NCBI RefSeq assembly: GCF_036013955.1
Contig: NZ_CP107903.1
Coordinates: 8,184,001-8,248,000, forward strand
Direction: 5' to 3'
DNA: 64,000 nt
Origin: Streptomyces sp. NBC_00459
GTDB lineage: Bacteria > Actinomycetota > Actinomycetes > Streptomycetales > Streptomycetaceae
Below are positions 8,054 through 16,357 of this stretch, piece after piece. Each line of letters opens with the position of its first letter. Position 1 is the stretch's first letter. Below the pieces are notes generated by a model. It made no database searches, was not told the DNA's origin, and saw only the letters and a list, made by a program, of their open reading frames with translations. Position numbers and translations under genes: made by a program.

Positions 8054-9265
8054 TCAGGCTGTCTGTTCGTGTCCGGGCTGGTAGAGGGTGCGGTGCTTGA
8101 GCATGGCGTGCAGGACGTCGACGCGGCGGCGGGTGAGGCAGATGAGGGCTGCGTTGTGGCGCTTCTTTTCCGCCCGTTTCCTGTCGTAGTAGGCCCGCGA
8201 TTCGGGGCTGCTCAGCGAGGCGAACGAGGCGAGGAACAGGGCCCGTTTGAGCATCTTGTTGCCGCCGCGGGGCGGTCCCTCACCCCGGATGGAGGTTCCC
8301 GAACGACGCGTGGTGGGGGTCAGTCCCGCATAGGAGGCCAGGTGGGCGGCGGTAGGGAACGCGCTGGCGTCGCCGACCTCGGCCAGGATGCGGGCACCGG
8401 TCCTGACCGCGACCCCGAGCATGGAGGTCAGGACCTTCGCGAGAGGGTGGGCCTCCAGCAGGGCGGCGACCCTGCGCTCCAGCATCTCCCGGCGCTTGAG
8501 GAGGACCGCGAGGGCCTCGGCCAGGCCGGAGACGATCTCCCCCGCCGAGCCGGTGCCGGGAACCTGCACCGTCTGCTCGGCCAGGGCGGTGGTGATCTGG
8601 CCGGCCAGGCTGGAGGCACTGCGCATCCGCGGGGCGGCCTGGAGCATGACCTGCGCGATCTGCTCGGTGCCGGCCTGGGCCAGCTCGGCCGGGGAGCCGA
8701 AGGTCTGCAGCAGGGCCAGGACGGCCGGGTGCCGCAGGCGGGGCCCGAGGACGCGTTCGAGGGCCGGGTGGATGGAAGTGAGCAGTCCGCGCAGCCGGTT
8801 GGAGGTGCGGGTGGCGTCCTGGGCGAGGTCGTCGTCGTGGCCCAGGACCATGGTCAGTTCGGCCCGCACGCTCTCGTCGGGGTCGATGGTGTGCAGCAGG
8901 TGGGGCAGGGTGCGGGCGGCATCGGCGATGACATAGGCATCGCGGGCGTCGGTCTTGCCGGTGCCGGGGTGCAGATCGGCCAGCCGTCGCATCGACAGGC
9001 CCGGGAGATAGGCGACCTCGCATCCGCAGGCGCGGGCGACGGTCACCGCCAGGGTGCCGATGGAGGCCGGCTGGTCGACCACGACGAGGACCTTCCCCTT
9101 GCGCTTGAGGCGGGTGAACAGCTCCCGCAGCTGGGGCTCGCCGTTGGGCAGCGGCTTATCGAAGGCCGTACGGCCGTCGGCCAGCAGGGCCGTGCCGTGG
9201 TGGGTGGACTTGCCCACGTCCAGGGCGCAGAACACGTCGATCGAGGTGAAGTCATTGCTGATCAC
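8054..9265 (-). CDS. IS110-family transposase (DEDD recombinase)
   Basis: This 404-aa protein has the IS110 arrangement: an N-terminal RuvC-like DEDD domain beginning FCALDVGKSTHHGTALL and including GKTDARDAYVIADAAR, a coiled middle region, and a C-terminal Transposase_20 domain with MLGVAVRTGARILAEVGD and SYAGLTPTTRRSGTS. IS110 enzymes use a bridge RNA made from a non-coding end of the element. The GTG at 9265 was chosen because GGGAGGG lies 8 bp upstream. The protein looks full length, so the element may still be active. Confidence 0.9.
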   Translation of the reverse strand: MISNDFTSIDVFCALDVGKSTHHGTALLADGRTAFDKPLPNGEPQLRELFTRLKRKGKVLVVVDQPASIGTLAVTVARACGCEVAYLPGLSMRRLADLHPGTGKTDARDAYVIADAARTLPHLLHTIDPDESVRAELTMVLGHDDDLAQDATRTSNRLRGLLTSIHPALERVLGPRLRHPAVLALLQTFGSPAELAQAGTEQIAQVMLQAAPRMRSASSLAGQITTALAEQTVQVPGTGSAGEIVSGLAEALAVLLKRREMLERRVAALLEAHPLAKVLTSMLGVAVRTGARILAEVGDASAFPTAAHLASYAGLTPTTRRSGTSIRGEGPPRGGNKMLKRALFLASFASLSSPESRAYYDRKRAEKKRHNAALICLTRRRVDVLHAMLKHRTLYQPGHEQTA

Positions 9266-9269
9266 CGGG

Positions 9270-9420
9270 CTTTCCCTCCCCGGAGTCACAACCGGTGGCC
9301 CACCCGGGCACCGGAGATCGGCAGCCACATTACGCAGCCCTGCCCGTGGGCGGACACGCTTCCATCAGCGATCAACCGGTGCCGCCGGGACCGGTGACAG
9401 CACCCCCCGGATCATCAAGG
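9270..9420 (-). ncRNA. Candidate IS110 bridge RNA region
   Basis: The region upstream of the transposase start contains two compact hairpins: CCGGTG (9292-9297) with CACCGG (9309-9314), and ACCGGT (9375-9380) with ACCGGT (9390-9395). IS110-subgroup bridge RNAs are encoded in this end and have hairpins with internal loops. Exact ends and guide loops cannot be assigned from one sequence. Confidence 0.35.
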
Positions 9421-9499
9421 ACAGGGGCAGCGAGTCATACCGGCCCCGAAGGCCACGAACCCGAACCGGGCTCTACGAAGAAGGTAATGGGCGGCCGGG

Positions 9500-10513
9500 T
9501 CACATGGCGTCGAGGTAGTCCCGCAGCACCTGGGAGCGGGACGGGTGGCGCAGTTTCGACATCGTCTTGGACTCGATCTGGCGGATGCGCTCGCGCGTCA
9601 CGCCGTACACCTGGCCGATCTCCTCCAGTGTTCTGGTCCGGCCGCCGGACAGGCCGTAGCGCAGGGAGATGATGCCGGCCTCCCGGGGGGTCATCTCCGC
9701 GAGAATGGACTGGATGGTCTCCTGGAGCAGCAGGAAGGTGACCATCTCCATGGGGGTGACGCTGTCCCGGTCCTCGATCAGGTCGCCGAGTTCGCCGTCG
9801 CCGTCCTCGCCGAGGGCGGTGTGCAGCGAGACGGGCTCCCTGGTGTAGGCGGTGAGCTCCGGCAGCCGTTCCACGGGGACGCCCGCCTTCTCCGCGAGTT
9901 CCTCCGGTGTGGGCTCCGTCCCGAAGTCCTGGATCAGCTCGCGGCGGGTGCGGGCCACCCGGTTGATGACCTCCACGAGATGTACGGGAATGCGGATGGT
10001 CCGGCCCTGGTCCGCCAGCGCGCGGGAGATCGCCTGCCGGATCCACCAGGTCGCGTACGTCGAGAACTTGAAGCCTTTGGCGTAGTCGAACTTCTCGACG
10101 GCCCGGATCAGGCCCGTGTTGCCCTCCTGGACCAGGTCCAGGAACAGCAGTCCGCGGCCCGTGTAACGCTTGGCGACCGACACGACCAGGCGCAGGTTCG
10201 CCTCGATGAGGTGGGACTTGGCGCGCTCTCCGTCCGCGGTGAGGATCTCCAACTCCCGCTGGAGTGCGGGGTCCTCCGGTGGGTCCTCCAGCAGTTTGTG
10301 CTCGGCGTACAGGCCGGCCTCGATCCGTTTCGCGAGGTCGACCTCCTGCTCGGCGCTGAGGAGCCGGACCCGGGCGATCAGCCGGAGGTAGTCCCGCACC
10401 TGGTCGACCGACCCTCCCCCGGTGGCCAGCCGGGGGAGGGGAGCATCGCTCTCGTCCTCGGTGGCCGGGTCGAACACATCGGTCACCTCGGTATCGGTCG
10501 CCATCGTGCTCAC
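9500..10513 (-). CDS. RNA polymerase sigma factor, group 2 sigma-70 (Hrd family)
   Basis: This 337-aa sigma factor has region 1.2 (DQVRDYLRLIARVRLLSAEQE), an intact region 2 with LVVSVAKRYTGRGLLFLDLV and FKFSTYATWWIRQAISRALA (the -10 recognition helix), region 3, and region 4 ending in LEEIGQVYGVTRERIRQIES. The short N-terminus and overall size resemble the non-essential HrdA/C/D group rather than the principal HrdB. The GTG at 10513 and the in-frame ATG at 10504 share the GGAGAGGAA sequence. The IS110 element sits immediately downstream, so no native terminator remains between them. Confidence 0.9.
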   Translation of the reverse strand: MSTMATDTEVTDVFDPATEDESDAPLPRLATGGGSVDQVRDYLRLIARVRLLSAEQEVDLAKRIEAGLYAEHKLLEDPPEDPALQRELEILTADGERAKSHLIEANLRLVVSVAKRYTGRGLLFLDLVQEGNTGLIRAVEKFDYAKGFKFSTYATWWIRQAISRALADQGRTIRIPVHLVEVINRVARTRRELIQDFGTEPTPEELAEKAGVPVERLPELTAYTREPVSLHTALGEDGDGELGDLIEDRDSVTPMEMVTFLLLQETIQSILAEMTPREAGIISLRYGLSGGRTRTLEEIGQVYGVTRERIRQIESKTMSKLRHPSRSQVLRDYLDAM

Positions 10514-10736
10514 TTCCTCTCCAGGAGTGCACGCAGGAACGTCCCAGTAGGAGAACGAGGCACCACCGCCACGTGTTCCGGAGTCTCCTGAGCAATCACC
10601 AGGCCACCGGTGGCCCTGCCCCCCGGGTTGATATCGATCACCCGTTCGATCCTAGGGTACAGGGAGCCGCGGGGTTTCCGAATCGTTATCGAATTCGGTG
10701 GGGCTGGAATTCGTGCCCACGGATATGCGCCATTGT

Positions 10737-10785
10737 CAATTCCCCGGGGATTTGCCATTCCCCCTTCCCTGTCCCCGGGGAATTG
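10737..10785 (-). terminator. Hairpin terminator, 14-bp perfect arms
   Basis: Arms 10737-10750 and 10772-10785 are perfect 14-bp inverted repeats around a 21-base pyrimidine-rich loop. They lie 26 bp past the stop of the 130-aa gene, in the gap before the sigma factor gene. The remaining part (10514-10736) should hold the sigma factor promoter; no clear hexamers stand out. Confidence 0.7.
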
Positions 10786-10810
10786 CCGTCGGGCGCGGCG
10801 GGCCGGCGCG

Positions 10811-11203
10811 TCAGCAGTCGCGGAACTCCGGCGACTGGTTGAGGACCTGCGAGCGCAGCGAGGTGAAGCGGGCGTAGGTCGCCCCGCTCTGCGCGCCGGG
10901 GTGGAAGGCGGCGACCCGGTGGCAGTTCTGGAAGGCGAGTGCGATGCCGAAGTGCCGCTCCAGGCTCCCCCGGATCGCGTCACTGGCCAGCGCCCGCAGC
11001 AGCTGACCGCGTTCCTTCTCGGAGGGCGGCGGAGTCTGGTTGTCGGCGAACTCGGCGGTGCCGCCCTGGAGTTCGGAGGCGAGGTCGGCGATGAGCCGGT
11101 AGGCGTACGGGAGCGAGGTGCGGACGGTTTCGACGAAGTCGTCCTCACGGATGTCACCCTGCTCGGCTTCGGCGAGGAGCTGGGGGGAGACGTCGAGCGA
11201 CAT
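10811..11203 (-). CDS. SCO5389-family protein
   Basis: A 130-aa soluble protein with the conserved blocks FVETVRTSLPYAYRLIADLA, EFADNQTPPPSEKERGQLLR and FTSLRSQVLNQSPEFRDC. From memory these match the actinobacterial SCO5389 family of unknown function, which in Streptomyces is encoded next to a ParA-like ATPase exactly as here. The gene follows the ATPase gene by 66 bp on the same strand and probably shares its transcript. No catalytic motif is evident. Confidence 0.7.
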   Translation of the reverse strand: MSLDVSPQLLAEAEQGDIREDDFVETVRTSLPYAYRLIADLASELQGGTAEFADNQTPPPSEKERGQLLRALASDAIRGSLERHFGIALAFQNCHRVAAFHPGAQSGATYARFTSLRSQVLNQSPEFRDC

Positions 11204-11269
11204 GTTTGGCTGTCCTGTTCTTTTCTTTGGTTTTCTTGCGTTCTCACGGGTGGTGCGACCGAGGTGGGA

Positions 11270-12220
11270 TCAGGTGAGAGCGGCAGGCCCGTGCACGAAA
11301 TCCGGGTCCACCTGCTCGGCCAGGTCCAGGCCCGTCGCCCTGTCCGCCCACGCGCGGGCGTTGCGTAGATGGAACTCGACGGCGTGCCGCTGGAAGGCGG
11401 CCCAGTCCTTGGGGCGGGCGTCGACCGCGTCCCGGAGCTGGTTCAGCGCGTGCAGGTTCTGCGGCTCCAGCTCGCCCTGGTCGCGGCCCTGTTCGGCGGC
11501 GCGCACCCAGCTGGACTGGACGAAGTGGGTGAGCAGGTCGTCGCCGGTCTCCTCCTTGAGGAAGAGAAGGTCGTCCTCGCCGGTGACCTTGTTGCCGATC
11601 ACCGCGAGCGGAATCCCGAACTCGCGGGCGTGGTCGCGGTACTGGCGGTAGACCGAGACGCCCTTGCGGGTCGGTTCGGCGACCAGGAACGTCATGTCGA
11701 ACCGGGTGAACAGTCCGGAGGCGAACGCGTCCGCGCCGGCGGTCATGTCGACGACGACGTACTCGCCGGGGCCGTCGACGAGATGGTTGAGATACAGCTC
11801 CACCGCGCCCAGCTTGGAGTGGTAGCAGGCCACGCCCAGGTCGCTCTCCTCGAAGGCGCCGGTCGCCATCAGCGGTACGCCGCCCACGCGTTCGACGTGC
11901 CGGGAGTGGATCTCGTCGTCGCCGAGCGGGCGCAGCAGCCGTGAACCTCGGCCGGCCGGGGTCGTCTTGACCATGGCCTCGCGCGACTCGATGCGCGGGT
12001 TGGTGCCCCGCAGGTAGTCCTTGATGTCACCGAGGTGGGCGCTGAGCGGCGGCGCGGCGAACGCTTCGCCGGCGACCGGGTCGAGCGCCTCGGCCAGGTG
12101 TTGGTTGATGTCGCCGTCGATGGCGACCACGGGTGCGCCGGAGCGTGCGAGATGACGGGAGAACAGTGCGGACAGCGTGGTCTTGCCGCTGCCCCCCTTG
12201 CCGACGAACGCGACGCGCAT
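11270..12220 (-). CDS. ParA/MinD-type ATPase (SCO5388-like)
   Basis: This 316-aa protein starts MRVAFVGKGGSGKTTLSALF, a deviant Walker A of the SIMIBI class with the signature lysine, followed by VVAIDGDINQHLAEAL (switch I aspartate) and VVVDMTAGADAF (Walker B). The family includes CooC-like metal-enzyme maturation ATPases and partition ATPases. Its partner is the 130-aa gene downstream. The ATG at 12220 was chosen because the Walker motif begins at residue 6 and GAGGAG lies upstream; a longer frame adds an unconvincing 34 residues. A Zur/Fur-like box lies 50 bp upstream. Confidence 0.8.
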   Translation of the reverse strand: MRVAFVGKGGSGKTTLSALFSRHLARSGAPVVAIDGDINQHLAEALDPVAGEAFAAPPLSAHLGDIKDYLRGTNPRIESREAMVKTTPAGRGSRLLRPLGDDEIHSRHVERVGGVPLMATGAFEESDLGVACYHSKLGAVELYLNHLVDGPGEYVVVDMTAGADAFASGLFTRFDMTFLVAEPTRKGVSVYRQYRDHAREFGIPLAVIGNKVTGEDDLLFLKEETGDDLLTHFVQSSWVRAAEQGRDQGELEPQNLHALNQLRDAVDARPKDWAAFQRHAVEFHLRNARAWADRATGLDLAEQVDPDFVHGPAALT

Positions 12221-12269
12221 TACCGGGCCGCTCCTCGCCCTTTGCCGTCCGGCTCTTCGCCAGTCGTTT

Positions 12270-12284
12270 TGAAAATGAATGTCA
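12270..12284. promoter_or_regulatory. Zur/Fur-like box upstream of the ATPase gene
   Basis: TGAAAATGAATGTCA matches the Streptomyces Zur-type consensus TGAAAATSATTTTCA at all but a few positions and has a 7-1-7 layout (5 of 7 paired). It sits in an unusually AT-rich patch between the ATPase and GNAT genes. Confidence 0.4.
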
Positions 12285-12335
12285 TGTGGCAAGTTTTTAT
12301 GCGGCGCCCGGGGCTCTGTCAAATCGCCTCGCCCT

Positions 12336-12352
12336 CAACTGGACTCCAGTTG
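12336..12352. promoter_or_regulatory. Perfect 8-1-8 palindrome upstream of the GNAT promoter
   Basis: CAACTGGACTCCAGTTG is a perfect palindrome around a central base. It ends 18 bp before the putative -35 element at 12371. A further half-site-like TGGAGTTGG follows. It is placed like an operator for the GNAT gene. Confidence 0.5.
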
Positions 12353-12370
12353 TGTGGAGTTGGCGATCGC

Positions 12371-12405
12371 TTGTTCGATCAACGTAAATGCATATGATGT
12401 GCAGG
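12371..12405 (+). promoter_or_regulatory. Promoter giving a leaderless GNAT transcript
   Basis: TTGTTC (12371-12376), a 16-bp spacer and TATGAT (12393-12398) place the expected transcription start at about 12405, which is the first base of the GTG start codon. No ribosome binding site is present. Confidence 0.55.
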
Positions 12406-12941
12406 TGCGTGACTACTGCATCAGGACGGCGACTTCCGGTGATCTCGACGGCGCGCGAGCCGTCATGCTCGACACCGTCTATCGCGACTTCGGGACGGGC
12501 TATGTGCCGCGCTGGCACGGTGACATCGTCGACCCGGCGTCCGCCTATCTCGCTTCCGCCCGCCACACCCTCCTGGTCGCGGTCGACGAGCGCGACGCGA
12601 GCGTCGTGGCCACCGCCGCCCTCGACTCGCGCGGCCCGCTCCATCCGCCGAATCCGCGCCGGCTCGCCGAGCGCTATCCCTCGGATGTCACCGCGCAGTT
12701 GCGTCGGGTGTACGTCCGTCCCGAGCACCGCAGGCGCGGTCTGGCCCGGCGGCTCGTGGCGGAACTGCTGGCCTTCGCGGCGGCCGATGGCGGCTATCGC
12801 GCCGTCTATCTGCACACGGATCCGGCGGTGGCCGGCGCCGAGGGGTTCTGGCGGTCTCTGGGCAAGGTCGTGCACGACGAGCGCGAGGACGCGGGCGGCG
12901 GGCAGAGTGTCGTGCACTTCGAGGTCCCGCTGACGCGGTGA
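12405..12941 (+). CDS. GNAT-family N-acetyltransferase
   Basis: The 178-aa protein has the GNAT acetyl-CoA pyrophosphate loop in QLRRVYVRPEHRRRGLARRLV (R-x-x-G-x-A) and the preceding beta-4 strand, with an N-terminal IRTATSGDLDGARAVMLDTV typical of the fold. The acceptor substrate is unknown. The GTG at 12405 coincides with the predicted transcript start, so the mRNA is probably leaderless; an in-frame GTG at 12399 is the alternative. A metal box follows shortly after the gene, before the transporter operon. Confidence 0.82.
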   Translation: MRDYCIRTATSGDLDGARAVMLDTVYRDFGTGYVPRWHGDIVDPASAYLASARHTLLVAVDERDASVVATAALDSRGPLHPPNPRRLAERYPSDVTAQLRRVYVRPEHRRRGLARRLVAELLAFAAADGGYRAVYLHTDPAVAGAEGFWRSLGKVVHDEREDAGGGQSVVHFEVPLTR

Positions 12942-12970
12942 TCGTCGGCGGCCGACCCCGGGCTGGCTAT

Positions 12971-12985
12971 TGGAAATGATTATCA
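12971..12985. promoter_or_regulatory. Zur/Fur-like box upstream of the metal/peptide transporter operon
   Basis: TGGAAATGATTATCA differs from TGAAAATGATTTTCA at two positions. It lies 106 bp before the lipoprotein start and suggests control by a Fur-superfamily metalloregulator, most like Zur. Confidence 0.5.
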
Positions 12986-13090
12986 GATAGGCTCCCGTTT
13001 CTGTGCGGCCGACCCGTCCCTGTACGGCTCCTTCGTGCTGCCCACCCCTGTGTGAAGCCCCCTGTGTAGACCCCTACGGAACCGAGGACC

Positions 13091-14593
13091 ATGCGCACCC
13101 CCCGCCGTCGCCGACTGCTTGTCGGACTGCTGCTCTCCCCGCTGCTCACCGGTTGCTTCGCCTCCGGCGGCGACGACAGCGAATCCTCGTCGGACGCCGG
13201 GTCCGGCTCCCGGCTGCGGGTCGCGCTCGCCTTCCCGCCCGCCGAGAACCTCTCCCCGTACGGCGCCGACGCGACCCTCCTCAGCCGCCTCGGCGTCACC
13301 GAGGGTCTGACCGCCCTGGACGCCAACGGCTCCGCCGCTCCCGCGCTCGCCGAGTCGTGGACCCGCGAGGACGACCGCACCTGGCTGTTCACGCTGCGGG
13401 AGGCCACCTTCCAGGACGGCTCCGACGTCACCGCGGACACCGTCGCAGCGGCCCTCACCCGTGCCACCCGGGCCGAGCCCGAGCCCGCCGCCCTCACCGG
13501 CGTCACCCTCACGGCGAAGGCCGCGGGCGACGGACGAATATCCGTCACCACCGCGGAGCCCGACCCCGTGCTCCCACTGCGTCTCTCCAGCCCCGGCCTC
13601 GCCGTGCTCGCGCCCAAGGCGTTCGCGAAGAAGGGCGCCGTCGACCCGGTCGGCACCGCCACCGGGCCCTTCGAGCTGACGAAGACCAGCGGCTCCACCG
13701 CGGCCACCCTCGACCGCTTCGACGACTACTGGGGCGGACGCGCCCAGGCCGCCGGGATCGACGCGCGGTTCATCGCCGACGGCACCGCCCGAGCCAACGC
13801 CCTGCGCACCGGCCAGGTCGACATCGCGGAGGCGATCCCCGTCGCCCAGGCCGCCTCGCTCGACAAGGCGACCCGCCGTGAGACCGCCACGGCCCGCACC
13901 ACCTCCCTGCACCTCAACACCAGGACCGGCGTGTTCAAGGACGCCAGGCTGCGGGCCGCCGCCCGAGCCGCCGTCGACACCTCCGCGCTCGCCGACGGTG
14001 TCTACGAAGGCCACGCCGACGCCGGCCAGGGCATCTACGGTCCGGCGCTCACCTGGGCCGAGGGCAAGCGCGTCCAGCCCGCCGGACGCGCGAAGGCGGC
14101 GGCGCCCAAGGGTGTGTCCGTAACCCTCGCCACGTACGACAACCGGCCCGAACTCCCGGAAGCCGCACAGGTGTTGAAGCAGCAGCTGGAGAAGGCCGGG
14201 TTCAGGGTGAAGCTGGAGGTGCGGGAGTACTCGCGCCTCGAAAGCGACGCGCTGGCCGGGAAGTTCGATGCCCTGGTCGCCGCCCGCAACACCATGCTCG
14301 ACTCCGGCGACCCCGTCTCCGTCCTCGCCAGCGACTACACCTGCGACGGCGGCTACAACCTCTCCCTGCTCTGCGACAAGAAGGTCGACCAGGCGGTCGC
14401 CAAGGCCGAGGGCATCGAGGACACCGCCGAGCGGCAGGACGCGGCCATGACGGCCGAGGCGCTGATCCTCGGCGACGACGCCGTCGTCCCGCTGGTCCAC
14501 CAGCGGATCATCACCGGCGTCGACGCCGACGTACAGGGCGTGCTCCTCGATCCGTACGAGCGCACGCTGGTCGGTACCGGAACGCGGCGCTGA
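13091..14593 (+). CDS. ABC transporter substrate-binding lipoprotein (Opp/Dpp/Nik type, SBP_bac_5)
   Basis: This 500-aa protein begins with an arginine-rich signal peptide and lipobox LLTGC (Cys22), so it is a membrane-anchored lipoprotein. The body is a family 5 solute-binding protein: LRVALAFPPAENLSPYGADA, LTALDANGSAAPALAESWTR, TWLFTLREATFQDGSDVTAD and VGTATGPFELTK are hallmark segments. Family members bind peptides, nickel or metal-metallophore complexes. GAGG precedes the ATG. The upstream Zur/Fur-like box and the downstream MFS pump favour a metal or metallophore ligand, by inference. Confidence 0.88.
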   Translation: MRTPRRRRLLVGLLLSPLLTGCFASGGDDSESSSDAGSGSRLRVALAFPPAENLSPYGADATLLSRLGVTEGLTALDANGSAAPALAESWTREDDRTWLFTLREATFQDGSDVTADTVAAALTRATRAEPEPAALTGVTLTAKAAGDGRISVTTAEPDPVLPLRLSSPGLAVLAPKAFAKKGAVDPVGTATGPFELTKTSGSTAATLDRFDDYWGGRAQAAGIDARFIADGTARANALRTGQVDIAEAIPVAQAASLDKATRRETATARTTSLHLNTRTGVFKDARLRAAARAAVDTSALADGVYEGHADAGQGIYGPALTWAEGKRVQPAGRAKAAAPKGVSVTLATYDNRPELPEAAQVLKQQLEKAGFRVKLEVREYSRLESDALAGKFDALVAARNTMLDSGDPVSVLASDYTCDGGYNLSLLCDKKVDQAVAKAEGIEDTAERQDAAMTAEALILGDDAVVPLVHQRIITGVDADVQGVLLDPYERTLVGTGTRR

Positions 14594-14596
14594 CCC

Positions 14597-16357
14597 GTGC
14601 GGGGTCGTGCGGGCACGCTCCTGTGGCGTGCCCTGCTCGCCGCGCTCCTCGTGTGCGGGATCGGTCTGCTGCCCTGGCTGACCCGCACCGACCCGGCGTT
14701 CACCGTGCTCAAGGCCCGGTCCGCGGAGCGCGAGGCCACCCCGGCCGTGCTGGCCGACATCCGGGCCCAACTCGGCCTCGAAGCGGGGCCGTTGCGGCTG
14801 CTCGGGGACTGGCTCGGCAGGCTGCCGCGCGGCGACGCCGGGCGGTCCTGGATCTCCGGATCCGAGGTCATGCCCGATGTCCTGCAGGCGCTCGGCGCCT
14901 CGCTGCTGCTGATGGCCGTGGCCCTGGCCATCGCCTTTCTCGTCGCAGCCCTGGTGTGCGCGCGGACCTTGCGCGGCGGCGGGCGGCGGCGTGGCGGCGG
15001 CAGCGGGTCGGCGATGGTCGCCGCGCTGCCGGAGTTCCTCACCGCCTCCGTGCTGGCCACCGTCGTCGGCGTCCAGCTCGGCTGGCTGCCCGCCCTCGGC
15101 TGGTACGGACTCCAGTGGACGATCCTGCCCGGACTGGCCCTCGGCCTGCCCGCCGGTGCGCTGCTCGGACGGCTCCTCGACGATTCTCTGCCCGGCGCCT
15201 TCGCCGAGCCCTGGGCGCTGGCCGCCGCCGCACGCGGCATCCCGGCCCGGCGGATCGCGAGCCAGGCCGTGCGGCGCTGTCTGCCCGCACTGCTTCCGAA
15301 CGCCGGGCTGTTCGTCGTCGGGCTGACCGGGGGTTCGGTCGCCGTCGAGCAGATCTTCGACATCCCGGGCCTCGGCCGCACCGCCCTCCAGGCCGCCATC
15401 GCCCAGGACCTGCCCGTCCTCCAGGCGAGCACTCTCGCCCTCGTCCTGCTCGCGACCCTCGCGGCGGGCGCGACCCGGGTCATGGCCCGGCTGCTCATCG
15501 GCCCCGCCCTGCGCGACGGCGGCCTCTCCTCCCTGCACCGGCCCGCGCCGCCCGCCGGCCGCACCCCGCCCCTGCTGTACGCCGGTGCGCTGCTCGGCGT
15601 CGTCGCCCTCGGGCTGCCGCGCGACCCCCTCGCGCTGGACACCCGGGCCCGGCTCCAACCCCCCTCCTGGGCCCACCCGTTCGGCACGGACGCCCTCGGC
15701 CGTGACGTGCTCGCCCGGGTCGGGCACGGCGCCCTCGACACGCTGCTGCTCGCCACCGCGATCAGCGCCGCCGCCCTGCTGATCGGGCTGCTGCTCGGGC
15801 TGGTGCCCCGGCTGTCCGGACCGCTCGTCGACACCGTCAACGCGATACCGCCCGTACTCGCCGCGCTGCTGGTCACGGCGGTCGTGGGCAGCGGCGGCGC
15901 CACCCCCGCGCTCGCCGTGACCGCCGTCGCCTGGGCGCCGCTGGCCGCGCACACCGCCGCCCTGCTGCGCCAGGAACGCGCCACCCTCCATGTCGAGGCC
16001 ACCCGGGGCCTGGGCGCCGACCGCTGGTACGTCCTGCGGCACGAACTCCTGCCCGCCGCGCTGCCCCCGGTCACCCGGCACGCCCTGCTGCGGCTGCCCA
16101 GTGTCGCCCTCGCCCTGGCCGCCCTCGGCTTCCTGGGCCTCGGCGCCCAACCGCCGTCCCCGGAATGGGGGTTGCTCCTCGCCGAGAACCAGCCGTACGC
16201 CGAACGCGCCCCCTGGGCTGTCCTCGCCCCCGCCGCCGTACTCGCCCTGCTCGGCGCCCTGGCCGTGACCGCGGCGGGCGTCACGGTCCGGCGACCCCGG
16301 ACGGCGGCGCGAGCAGGCCAACCGCTTCCGGAATCGAGAGAGTTGGCATTCCAGTGA
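14597..16357 (+). CDS. Fused Opp/Dpp-type ABC permease (B and C domains in one chain)
   Basis: A 586-aa polytopic protein contains two BPD_transp_1 permease domains. The first (about residues 1-310) has its EAA loop at AAARGIPARRIASQAVRRCL, and the second (about 330-580) at EATRGLGADRWYVLRHELLP, followed by PSVALALAALGFLGLGAQPPSPEWG, typical of DppC/NikC. Normally these are separate genes. The GTG start lies 3 bp after the lipoprotein stop with no separate ribosome binding site, so translation is coupled. No ATPase gene accompanies it. Confidence 0.85.
   Translation: MRGRAGTLLWRALLAALLVCGIGLLPWLTRTDPAFTVLKARSAEREATPAVLADIRAQLGLEAGPLRLLGDWLGRLPRGDAGRSWISGSEVMPDVLQALGASLLLMAVALAIAFLVAALVCARTLRGGGRRRGGGSGSAMVAALPEFLTASVLATVVGVQLGWLPALGWYGLQWTILPGLALGLPAGALLGRLLDDSLPGAFAEPWALAAAARGIPARRIASQAVRRCLPALLPNAGLFVVGLTGGSVAVEQIFDIPGLGRTALQAAIAQDLPVLQASTLALVLLATLAAGATRVMARLLIGPALRDGGLSSLHRPAPPAGRTPPLLYAGALLGVVALGLPRDPLALDTRARLQPPSWAHPFGTDALGRDVLARVGHGALDTLLLATAISAAALLIGLLLGLVPRLSGPLVDTVNAIPPVLAALLVTAVVGSGGATPALAVTAVAWAPLAAHTAALLRQERATLHVEATRGLGADRWYVLRHELLPAALPPVTRHALLRLPSVALALAALGFLGLGAQPPSPEWGLLLAENQPYAERAPWAVLAPAAVLALLGALAVTAAGVTVRRPRTAARAGQPLPESRELAFQ

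Larger units (their letters stand above)
8010..9499 (-). mobile_element. IS110-family insertion sequence (boundaries approximate)
   Basis: One transposase gene is flanked by non-coding ends. IS110 elements lack long terminal inverted repeats, so the limits given are only the space between neighbouring features. The upstream non-coding end (9266-9499) is the expected site of the bridge RNA in the IS110 subgroup. Confidence 0.5.

Noticed and set aside
3129..9499. Integrative element inserted at tRNA-Leu
   Set aside because: No integrase, excisionase or replication gene and no second copy of the tRNA 3' end is visible; sthA is a normal chromosomal gene. Only the IS110 is clearly mobile.
10601..10700. 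Short palindromic elements (GATATCGATC, CCGAAT/ATTCGG) as sigma factor promoter operators
   Set aside because: They are too short and not positioned consistently with a start site to support a call.
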